DNA of 64,000 nt. It comes from Erythrocercus mccallii. Taxonomy: Eukaryota > Chordata > Aves > Passeriformes > Dicruridae. The stretch is taken from positions 434,001 to 498,000 of the forward strand of contig VZRG01000263.1 in the NCBI GenBank assembly GCA_013397435.1. The letters are read 5' to 3'. Positions within the stretch are counted from its first letter, which is position 1, and every line of letters starts with the position of its first letter. Both the position numbers and the translations under genes were made by a program. Below the pieces are notes generated by a model. The model made no database searches and was not told the origin of the DNA. It saw only the letters and a program-made list of their open reading frames with translations. Positions 33,901 to 38,900 of this stretch are shown here, piece by piece.

Positions 33901-34411
33901 ATGGCCGACCTCCAGTCACAGCTGGAAGTTTCAGAGCTCAAAAAACAGCAATTAAAGGTGAGCTGCAAGGATCATCCTAGGCAATAAGCAAAATTATGGT
34001 TAGCTAGAAAGAGCTGTTTAATAGCTAAATGAATATTTAATGACACAGTAAATTTCCAAACATTGTCTACAAAGCCTATTTTGTTTTCAGGGAAGGTGAT
34101 GTTTATGAGTAGAGTTTTTTGCTTCTAGACAAAATCCTAAATCTCTTATCAATCCTCAAGAAAAAGGCAAAAAAAGGTGTTGTGTGGCATTAAAGTTCTG
34201 GATAAAGGTGGTACTCCTTCATTCTTTTCAACAGGAAGAGACAAAAGAGCTGAGAAGACAACTAGAAACCTATAGTCCTTCCTTTTTTGAAGAACTTGAG
34301 GATCTAAAATATAACTACAAGGAAGAAGTAAAAAAAAATATTATCTTAGAAGAGAGATTGAAGCAGCTTTATGAAGAGTTTGGCATTCAGGATAGGCAAC
34401 ATCTCTGTTGA
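3811..34411 (+). CDS. CEP290: CEP290, centrosomal protein 290, C-terminal part (30 exons; gene starts left of the window)
   Basis: CEP290 is a long coiled-coil protein of the ciliary transition zone and centriolar satellites. It links the axonemal microtubules to the membrane and gates ciliary entry; human loss causes Joubert, Meckel and Leber-type disease. Thirty exons join in a continuous frame of about 1,740 codons and follow the human protein from roughly residue 940 to the end. Landmarks are SISKKITMLEMKELNERQRA, QQEKFSKTMIQLQNDKLK, IAHQTIANMQARLNQKEEVL and EDLKYNYKEEVKKN. The heptad-rich sequence supports coiled coil almost throughout. Unusual points: a GC-AG intron after 5872, a 217-codon exon at 23877-24527 absent from the human protein, and a shorter divergent C-terminus. 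Exons are listed one by one below. Introns not described separately hold only AT-rich sequence in which I recognised nothing. Confidence 0.97.
4464..5089 (-). repeat. Solo LTR with 5-bp target duplication in a CEP290 intron
   Basis: Begins TGTCAGGGTC and ends GACCCTCACA, near-perfect inverted ends with TG...CA. CTACC lies directly on both sides (4459-4463 and 5090-5094), the expected target-site duplication. A minus-strand AATAAA (TTTATT near 4571) puts it in minus orientation. A GA-rich microsatellite lies inside at about 4604-4640. No internal viral sequence adjoins it, so it is a solo LTR. Confidence 0.85.
4604..4640. repeat. GA-rich simple repeat
   Basis: GAGAGAGAGAGAGAAAGAAA-like tract inside the solo LTR. 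Confidence 0.8.
5761..5872 (+). CDS. CEP290: CEP290 window exon 2, with GC splice donor
   Basis: Starts RENESLKAQ and ends in the first base of a glycine codon after EQMTKL. The donor is GCAAGTATG at 5873. The nearby GTATGA at 5877 would shift the frame and hit a stop in the next exon, while the GC donor gives LGDDNAMDK, matching human LGNESSMDK without a gap. Confidence 0.9.
6692..6897 (+). CDS. CEP290: CEP290 window exon 3
   Basis: 206 nt, enters in phase 1, ends in phase 0 at KFAE with donor GTAAAT. Encodes the conserved string SISKKITMLEMKELNERQRA and the YEHLR segment. Strongly coiled coil. Confidence 0.96.
6898..9012 (+). other. CEP290 intron between window exons 3 and 4
   Basis: 2.1 kb, AT-rich, with an A run at about 7263-7278. 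No repeat family recognised. Confidence 0.75.
9013..9164 (+). CDS. CEP290: CEP290 window exon 4
   Basis: Starts LTKINLEAQKVEQ and ends in two bases of a lysine codon at donor GTAAGT. Human reads LTKINLDAQKVEQ. The acceptor has a poly-T tract and AAG. Confidence 0.95.
9427..9483. repeat. Pentanucleotide (TAGTA)n microsatellite
   Basis: At least five TATAG/TAGTA units followed by TA-rich degenerate units in the intron after window exon 4. Confidence 0.85.
10207..10318 (+). CDS. CEP290: CEP290 window exon 5
   Basis: 112 nt, completes the lysine codon and reads LRELSHVAQ to MQILDYQ, then donor GTAAAA. Matches the human LREISDIARRQ to LLDYQ block. Confidence 0.93.
10871..10932. repeat. Short tandem repeat, about 25-bp unit
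   Basis: CTGAAAAGGTGTACTTCTAA occurs twice, 25 bases apart, with a third shortened copy GGTGTACTTCTAA directly after. Confidence 0.85.
11114..11569 (+). CDS. CEP290: CEP290 window exon 6
   Basis: 152 codons, the longest ordinary exon in the window. It starts AQSDEKAIIAKLHQD and ends KDTRGAQK at donor GTTTGT. Contains ARLEGRNRAKHL and SLRRQFSGALPLAQQEKFSK, nearly identical to human. Confidence 0.97.
11570..12652 (+). other. CEP290 intron between window exons 6 and 7
   Basis: 1.1 kb, AT-rich, nothing recognised. Confidence 0.75.
12653..12817 (+). CDS. CEP290: CEP290 window exon 7
   Basis: 55 codons, phase 0 to 0, from VIEWQMKMEEL to EEEIVQQNK, donor GTATGT. Human reads VINWHMKIEEL to EEEIVQQNK. 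Confidence 0.96.
13040..13147 (+). CDS. CEP290: CEP290 window exon 8
   Basis: 36 codons, FHEERQMAWDWREVELQRQL onward, phase 0 to 0, acceptor TTACAG, donor GTATGT. Human has FHEERQMAWDQREVDLERQL. Confidence 0.96.
13226..13360 (+). CDS. CEP290: CEP290 window exon 9
   Basis: 45 codons, from LEESTGSVPDPTLPIP to RASCRSLEE, donor GTAATT. The intron before it is only 78 nt, one of the shortest in the gene here. Confidence 0.96.
13984..14244 (+). CDS. CEP290: CEP290 window exon 10
   Basis: 87 codons, from KLKEKENALWKAEQNV through ELRLRLPATSGEK and IAHQTIANMQARLNQKEEVL to LAKARE, donor GTAGTT. Highly conserved with human. Confidence 0.96.
14245..15284 (+). other. CEP290 intron between window exons 10 and 11
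   Basis: 1 kb. Contains local repeats of an AAAGCATAA-like word (14580-14695) and a 15-base tandem CTTAATGTATGTAG at about 14798-14826. No family recognised. Confidence 0.7.
15285..15392 (+). CDS. CEP290: CEP290 window exon 11
   Basis: 36 codons, EQEEIAKKYEEDIRVLHQKL onward, ends KFKETAL at donor GTGAGT. Human has the similar LNKFKQTAWDL junction. Confidence 0.94.
15971..16161 (+). CDS. CEP290: CEP290 window exon 12
   Basis: Starts ELGKKTSMSLSISKYFHHLE, a less conserved stretch, then EQTVAEQDNSLASLVGKLKK, which is well conserved. Ends in two bases of a glutamine codon at donor GTAAGT. Confidence 0.94.
16794..17007 (+). CDS. CEP290: CEP290 window exon 13
   Basis: Reads LQEKHTVDVEQIKEEANEL to NRAPTATLKNLVEQLKTQL and ends KENQHK at donor GTTAGT. 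The human equivalent ends KEKQQK, followed by ALSRALLELRAEM, which opens the next exon here too. Confidence 0.95.
17008..18871 (+). other. CEP290 intron with CpG-rich insertion
   Basis: The intron is AT-rich at both ends, but 18041-18660 is strongly GC- and CpG-rich, unlike anything else in CEP290 here. Overlapping open frames on both strands follow from the composition and show no known protein. It may be part of an LTR or another GC-rich repeat, or an internal CpG island; I could not find clear ends. Confidence 0.7.
18872..19009 (+). CDS. CEP290: CEP290 window exon 14
   Basis: 46 codons, ALSKALLELRAEMTASAEQQ to VDRQTKGLT, donor GTGAGT. It follows a 1.9-kb intron that contains a CpG-rich insertion. 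Confidence 0.95.
19100..19321 (+). CDS. CEP290: CEP290 window exon 15
   Basis: 74 codons, TQIEELNNQITKLTDNLK to RIRRLSSSIQ, donor GTAGAA. Very charged coiled coil, aligning with the human KTQVEDLNENLLKL segment. Confidence 0.95.
19869..19985 (+). CDS. CEP290: CEP290 window exon 16 (parent of a decayed duplicate)
   Basis: 39 codons, NKADEQNLIDVLQKKIKKLE to KGLREDK, donor GTATGT, phase 0 to 0. A mutated copy of its first 90 bases lies 1.35 kb downstream at 21221. Confidence 0.94.
19986..21447 (+). other. CEP290 intron holding the duplicated exon
   Basis: 1.5 kb between window exons 16 and 17. Apart from the decayed copy at 21221-21310 it shows an A/C-rich simple stretch near 20760-20815 and a T run near 21108-21119. 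Confidence 0.75.
21221..21310 (+). pseudogene. Decayed duplicate of CEP290 window exon 16
   Basis: About 90 bases match 19869-19958 with roughly nine differences by eye, and the copy keeps an upstream TTCTTCAG like an acceptor. In the parental frame it has a TAA stop (AAT TAA where the parent has ATC AAA). The match ends at GAAGAAAC, and no donor follows. It sits in the intron just before window exon 17 and is not expected to be spliced productively. Confidence 0.88.
21448..21593 (+). CDS. CEP290: CEP290 window exon 17
   Basis: TSKEEIIRWDEGKKWQIKME to KQLNTLKEIYT plus two bases of lysine, donor GTGAGT. Human reads AKEELIRWEEGKKWQAKIEG. Confidence 0.95.
22444..22599 (+). CDS. CEP290: CEP290 window exon 18
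   Basis: Reads IEKEKIALQKKLKTTGVTVD to RNLELENEVAHM plus two bases of arginine, donor GTGAGA. The KLKTTGxTVD string is diagnostic of CEP290. Confidence 0.95.
23202..23325 (+). CDS. CEP290: CEP290 window exon 19
   Basis: Reads TLQAIPRDSVVEDLHFKNQY to CSRETFLRPV, ending in phase 0 at donor GTAAGT. Human reads ALPRDSVVEDLHLQNRY to DTYSKP at this border. Confidence 0.95.
23877..24527 (+). CDS. CEP290: CEP290 window exon 20: extra 217-codon acidic exon
   Basis: 651 nt, open throughout, flanked by a long pyrimidine tract ending GCCTCAG and a weak donor GTTTGA; a stop lies two codons past the donor. Both ends are phase 0, so it could be included or skipped without shifting the frame. Removing it gives RPV-TSRIGSSDQYQREQE, which aligns gap-free with human SKPSISGIESDDHCQREQE, so this is an insertion relative to human. 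The product is polar and acidic, rich in E, D, N, K and Q, with nine cysteines and no predicted coiled-coil heptads or known domain; probably disordered. An internal GTAAGC near 24090 is also phase 0 and could make a shorter form. Function unknown. Confidence 0.8.
24528..25567 (+). other. CEP290 intron after the extra exon
   Basis: 1 kb, AT-rich. No repeat or coding sequence recognised. Confidence 0.7.
25568..25702 (+). CDS. CEP290: CEP290 window exon 21
   Basis: 45 codons, TSRIGSSDQYQREQEVLKEN to LEQANKDLPRLK, acceptor TTTTCTCAAG, donor GTAGTA. Nearly identical to human from QREQE onward. Confidence 0.95.
25973..26059 (+). CDS. CEP290: CEP290 window exon 22
   Basis: 29 codons, DQVDDLKEMCELLKKEKAEA to SIRG, donor GTGAGT. 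Human reads NQVRDLKEMCEFLKKEKAEV. Confidence 0.95.
26060..28131 (+). other. CEP290 intron between window exons 22 and 23
   Basis: 2.1 kb. Holds a candidate LTR (27126-27453). The rest is AT-rich with no recognised element. Confidence 0.7.
27126..27453 (-). repeat. Candidate solo LTR
   Basis: Starts TGTAGGACACG and ends GGCCTACA, so the ends TGTAGG/CCTACA are inverted copies. A minus-strand AATAAA (CTTTATTATC at about 27186) suits an LTR in minus orientation. No exact flanking target duplication was found, so the call is tentative. Confidence 0.45.
28132..28296 (+). CDS. CEP290: CEP290 window exon 23
   Basis: 55 codons, AGRSGKTVPELEKTIGLMKK to LEQENERLK, donor GTACAG. The GRSGKTxPELEKTIGLMKK string is a CEP290 hallmark. 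Confidence 0.96.
28623..28745 (+). CDS. CEP290: CEP290 window exon 24
   Basis: 41 codons, SEMEKMKLDLEGQLSVRYES to ENERLRKELKK, donor GTATGA. Matches the human YESKTKG and ENERLRKELKK strings. Confidence 0.96.
29051..29211 (+). CDS. CEP290: CEP290 window exon 25
   Basis: EADSGEKLRIEKNNLEILNK to RSWKSIVT plus two bases of arginine, donor GTAAGA. Human has SWKSIVVTR, one valine more at this border. Confidence 0.95.
29212..30911 (+). other. CEP290 intron between window exons 25 and 26
   Basis: 1.7 kb with a 34-bp tandem duplication and a short CR1-like tail around 30293-30335. A TGTAGACAC... CTTTATT segment from about 30659 may be an LTR fragment, not resolved. Confidence 0.6.
30225..30292. repeat. 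Exact tandem duplication, 34 bp x 2
   Basis: The unit beginning CTATCTGAAAATTCAG and ending GATGGGAGA occurs twice back to back without a difference. It directly precedes CR1-like sequence GTGACCTCCAGAGCTACC. Confidence 0.9.
30912..31053 (+). CDS. CEP290: CEP290 window exon 26
   Basis: MQETKLKEMETDIAKKTQSI to LQDLKEQ, donor GTGAGT. Human reads MYETKLKELETDIAKKNQSI. Confidence 0.95.
31054..32719 (+). other. CEP290 intron between window exons 26 and 27
   Basis: 1.7 kb, AT-rich. Nothing recognised. Confidence 0.7.
32720..32793 (+). CDS. CEP290: CEP290 window exon 27
   Basis: 74 nt, IEHLKHLPEGAGTEQNIIKE to LLR, donor GTAATG. Human reads IKILKHVPEGAETEQGLKRE. Confidence 0.94.
32926..33029 (+). 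CDS. CEP290: CEP290 window exon 28
   Basis: LTNNRLEKEKAELMHQMEDY to ECPAA plus one base of glycine, donor GTAATA. The last dozen residues diverge from human. Confidence 0.92.
33851..33957 (+). CDS. CEP290: CEP290 window exon 29
   Basis: HNGTVEEDKIDRLMTEMADL to LKKQQLK, donor GTGAGC. Corresponds to the human IPDADQLKEKIKDLETQLKM block. Confidence 0.92.
34235..34411 (+). CDS. CEP290: CEP290 window exon 30, last coding exon
   Basis: 58 codons and TGA. The conserved FFEELEDLKYNYKEEVKKN is followed by a short tail EEFGIQDRQHLC. The human tail after this point is about 18 residues longer and ends in an acidic EEFEDEEESP stretch, which is missing here. Confidence 0.93.
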   Translation, partial: EETKELRRQLETYSPSFFEELEDLKYNYKEEVKKNIILEERLKQLYEEFGIQDRQHLC

Positions 34412-34982
34412 TTAGGGTAGTGTTTAGTATCCTCATCACTGATACAAAAAAAAATTGTCTGTGTTTATCCTGGAATTATACAAGTCTCTTAAAGTTATGT
34501 TAGTTTGTACACACCTAAGAGTGCAGAATTGGATTATTCAACAGTTCATGGTTAGTATTTATACACAAGTCAAAATAGAAGCGAGTTTTACCTCCCAGCT
34601 CCTGTGCAATAATATGTTTTAATTCAGAATAGTTAATTTGTGTAATAAGGTGTCAGGTGAAATTGAAACCTTGGGCTTCTCTTAAAAGTTAGTAAATGTT
34701 TAAACTGTCAGCATACTAAGTATGCTAAGTCCCAGATCAGTAAGAATATGTAATTTGCTCTTGTCTTTGCAACCATGTTTTACTCTGAACTCAGGGTCAG
34801 TATGCTGGATATCTGTTCTTACATCTCTGGTTATTTTTACCTCAATATTAAAAAATCCAAGAACAAAGAACTGAAAATGAAGCTATAGCATTTCAGCCAA
34901 ACCACTGGTATTTTTGTACATAATTGATTTTTCATTTTGTTTATTTTATATTGCTGGATGTATACTTTTATAGCAGAGATGA
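34412..34982 (+). other. CEP290 3' untranslated region
   Basis: AT-rich sequence between the stop codon and the first good poly(A) signal, with no open frame of note. Extent is inferred from the signal at 34983. Confidence 0.7.
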
Positions 34983-34988
34983 AATAAA
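34983..34988 (+). terminator. CEP290 poly(A) signal AATAAA
   Basis: Canonical hexamer 572 nt after the CEP290 stop. AATAAAGG at 34983-34990 is the exact inverted copy of CCTTTATT at 35016-35023. Confidence 0.75.
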
Positions 34989-35017
34989 GGCAACTCAAAT
35001 GATCATTCAGTCTCACC

Positions 35018-35023
35018 TTTATT
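35018..35023 (-). terminator. RLIG1 candidate poly(A) signal (AATAAA on minus strand)
   Basis: TTTATT on the plus strand gives AATAAA on the minus strand, about 750 nt after the RLIG1 stop. No closer canonical hexamer was seen on the minus strand between here and the stop codon. Use is inferred. Confidence 0.6.
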
Positions 35024-35776
35024 ATTTATATACCTTATTTTACTTAATATGCCCTTGATGAAGTTTCCTAATTGAGACACAGTTGTAAATGGGAATTACT
35101 AAGCCAAGTCATGTCTCTCTCCACTTACCAGGCTCTCCAAAATAAAACTAGTGTATTTTCTACTGCTTACTCTTTTTGTCCCAAAATAGTGCAGGTGCCT
35201 GTAGGATACAGATAAACTGGGTTTTTCAATAATAGCATAATGCTGCAGATGTACACTTAAATGATATCACGAAGTCTTCCCCTGTAAGAAATTGTTACAA
35301 CTCTAAAACACATTGTCAGATTTTAAGACTAATTCTGGTCCCACCTGAAATATGTCCTTTTACTGTTAAGAAACTTGATGCTAAGTCTCAAGCCTACATA
35401 CAATAGTGTCATAATAATTAATTACATTTGTAGAAGCACAACCCACGTAACTTTTCTAGTTAATTGCATTCATTAGTAAAGCTTTTAGGACCAGACAGTG
35501 GTAGAAAGTGTACTTCCCACTCTTAATGCTAAGAGTTTCCAGGAATGGGTTCAAAAGTTAAGGATTTTTCATAAAATAAACATGCTGGAAGCTAGATCTC
35601 TGTTCTGGCTGTCAGATCTGTTATTTAAAGTTGGTCATTTAGGATAAACTTAAAATGATGCAGTAGTACCTAGGCTGTTGCCTAAGCTAGAAGAGTATTC
35701 ATGAAGAATTCTGTGGTAGACACAAGTAAGAGGAATGCAGGACATACAACAATTAACTTGAAAGAAAAAAATCATT
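35024..35776 (-). other. RLIG1 3' untranslated region (inferred)
   Basis: Stretch from the RLIG1 stop to the minus-strand poly(A) signal. AT-rich, no repeat or conserved coding frame recognised. Confidence 0.55.
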
Positions 35777-35965
35777 TCAAACATCAAACTTGATATCTTT
35801 GAGTCTGTCAAATCTCTGTCCATCCAACACTGAAAAATGGTGAAACAAACTCTTTGGTTCAAAGTCAGAGTCATATTTAGTTCTATTAAAAGAAATTACA
35901 ACAGGCTGAGAATTCAGGTACGTCTCTGCAACTGGCCAAGGTAAACCAAGATGATGGCGATGGAG
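35777..35965 (-). CDS. RLIG1: RLIG1 exon 7, last coding exon
   Basis: LHRHHLGLPWPVAETYLNSQ to RLKDIKFDV and TGA at 35777-35779. Ends with the same FDV as human. Confidence 0.96.
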   Translation of the reverse strand, partial: LHRHHLGLPWPVAETYLNSQPVVISFNRTKYDSDFEPKSLFHHFSVLDGQRFDRLKDIKFDV

Positions 35966-38900
35966 CTGAAAGAAAAGGAAAGAAGATCAATTCAGCCATT
36001 TTGATAGAGTAGCACAACAATTCCCAGCTTGGGAAGTGTGTGGATGTTTGTGGATTCTATGATCCTCTCTATCAGGGCATTTAAAACCATTAATAAGTTA
36101 TCTCGACAACAGGACGACAACAAAGTGCAAAAGGCAAACCAGAACCAAGGTGTCCTTCACAGTTTCAGAAATAATACAAACTTGCTAATTAATCAAAAAT
36201 CACATTCTTATTAATAACATTTTTTCTATTAGCCAACATTATGAGAACTTAATTTTTAAATACAAGAATTAAGCTTTAAAACTAATGATTCCTATACAGA
36301 GAGGGAAGAAAATATGTTCTCAATTACTTTACTGGCATGTTGGCAATGAAGAAGTTCAGTATGTTATGTTGTCCTTGTAGAGATTCAGTGCCTTTACTAA
36401 TTCTACTGTCATCTCATTTGTTGAGAACATTTACTATTAAAGAATTTGGAACAAAAAGACAAAAAATGAATACAGTACTTCACATTTTATGAATTATTAC
36501 AGTGCTTTCCACATGCCCATCCACATACTTACCTTGATTAAACACCCATCATGGCAGTGCCACACAATTCCTTCAACTTTACCCTCCGTGCAGCTTTCAA
36601 ACCAAGACAGTATGTCATTTTGCTTCAAAGCAGGTGGATTCTTTATTTCAAATGCTCCATGTGGGACTAGAAGATGTACAGGGTGCTTCTTGCTTCCTAA
36701 TCCTACGTTTAAAGAAACAAATATCTTCCTCCTAGTTCCAGTGTTTCCCCACTTTTGTTATTGCAGACATCTTAAAAACAGTAAGGTAAGCTTCTATTAT
36801 ACTACAACATGTCCTACAACATAACAGTTAATTACATTTTTAAGTACCAAATGCAGCTGTCTCTCCTCATGTGTTAATTTATATTTATTAAAACCTTCTC
36901 CTCCTTTGTATAAAATAAACATGACACAGATATATACAGTTGTCTGGTTTTTTCCTTGTGGTCACCTTCTCAGTCACCATAAAGCCACCAGCTAAATCCT
37001 CATGCTTCAGATCATGATCAATGGCACAAACACCTTAGTCCCTGAAAATCTGCCCTTTCTTCTCATGAATACTTACAACTGGGCTGTTAACAACTGCATT
37101 GCCTTTTCAGATTAACATAAATCTTAATTTAAGAACACAGCTATTAGAACTTTTTGTTGCAATTCTTGTACATACTGAGGAAATGCTCAGGACCAGGTAG
37201 GACTATTTTTCCTAGCCATCCTTGCAAGTTATCCTAACAACAAAGCACAGAAGTTAGAACTCACTTGTGCTCATATGTAATTGGTTTCTTGTTGTAAGGC
37301 CTTTAAAGGAAGAGGCCACAACCGAAATTTAGCCTAAATTACATTTCCTTAAAAAAATTCCTATTTCATAATTTAATAATTGAAACTTTTGACTAACTTT
37401 AGGGGCTCCAAAAATGGTTGAATAAGTTTTCTACTTCAATTCATCAAAAGAGTATGTAAAAAAAGTGAAGGCTCCAAGAAACAAAAAAATTTACTAGTAT
37501 TTTAATAGTAATGTTTACAACAGTTTTTCCAGTCAAAATATTTTTGGAAGGCCAAAGCAATGCATTTTTATGGTAACTGAGGTTTCATTGACATTACTAG
37601 TCCTATGACAACTCAGCTTTCTAAGGTAAGTATTTTTGGGTGAGAGTTCCTTCAGCCAGCCCTTTTTCTCCTTTCTAAGAAGGCTGCTACTGGAAAACCC
37701 TTTTTAAAAACTTACACAAAGAAAATGCACAGATTTCACTCAAAAATACCACTAAAGAAAAAGTATTTAAGAACAGACCATATAAACTTACCATAAGGAT
37801 TTGCATTGATATTAGTCCCAATAAGCTCCAATGTTTGTTCTAAAATTTCTGATAATGGCACAGGACTGATTTCCAGAAGCCCCGGGTCAGCATGGTGTTT
37901 CAATACCAATGCTATTCCAGCCTCATAATTTACAACAGATGAGTGCCAGCAATACTGCTTACTGTTCTTCTCCACGGGCACCCAACCTATGAGAAAACAC
38001 TACATTTTACCAAAGTAAATACCTGAAATTATTAAATGCGTATTAGAAGCTATTACATATATTTAAAAAACCCTACAGTTAACCACAAACAGAAAGAGCA
38101 AAAAGAAAAACTGTTGTGTTTCAGAAGAATGCAAATGTGATAATTATGCCTTCAGCTGAAGGCCTGTAAGTTTGTACAGTAAAATGAAATTATTTCCAGG
38201 TGTCAGAAGAACAAAGCCTTTCCAGACAGTGAATGAATGACATTCCAATTTTTTTTTTCCTGAATATGATAACTACTGTTTTTAACTCTGGAACTAATTC
38301 TAATTCAAACTAATTCTAATTCACTTCAGAAATTCATACACACCGTTCCCCAGTTTTACTGTGCTGCATCATAGGTACCTGGCATATGTCCATTTTCATC
38401 AGGCAAAGGATTGCCATTAGAGAACTCTATGTCCTTTGCTGGAATCCAGGTATCTGGAACAGGCTTAAAATCCTCTTCAATATTCCAAACAAATTCTAGA
38501 CATATAAATACAACACTTCATTTTTGGCAAACTGTTAACCAACTTTGCTTTAGTTATCTTTCAATGCAATTATCAAAATAACCATTGATCTAAACTTTGT
38601 TTTACAGACAGTAGTCTCAGTTACTTTGTACAAACATCAACATCTGTCACACTCAAGTGGTCTACAATTAGGATAGTTTAAAGATGCATTTAGCCTTTAA
38701 GAAATTTAAAGGTTCAGAAATTAAGATTAAAAAATTAGCTGCCTATTCCAATTTAAAGCTCTTCAATGTAAAGAGTGATGTTAAAAAAACCTGAAGCAAG
38801 ATCACTGATATTTCCCATGTTAGTCTAGTTGTTTTTTTAACGGGGTAACTTACGTTGTCAGAAAGAAAGAAAGAAATCTTCACTAACCTTTGCAATCTTC

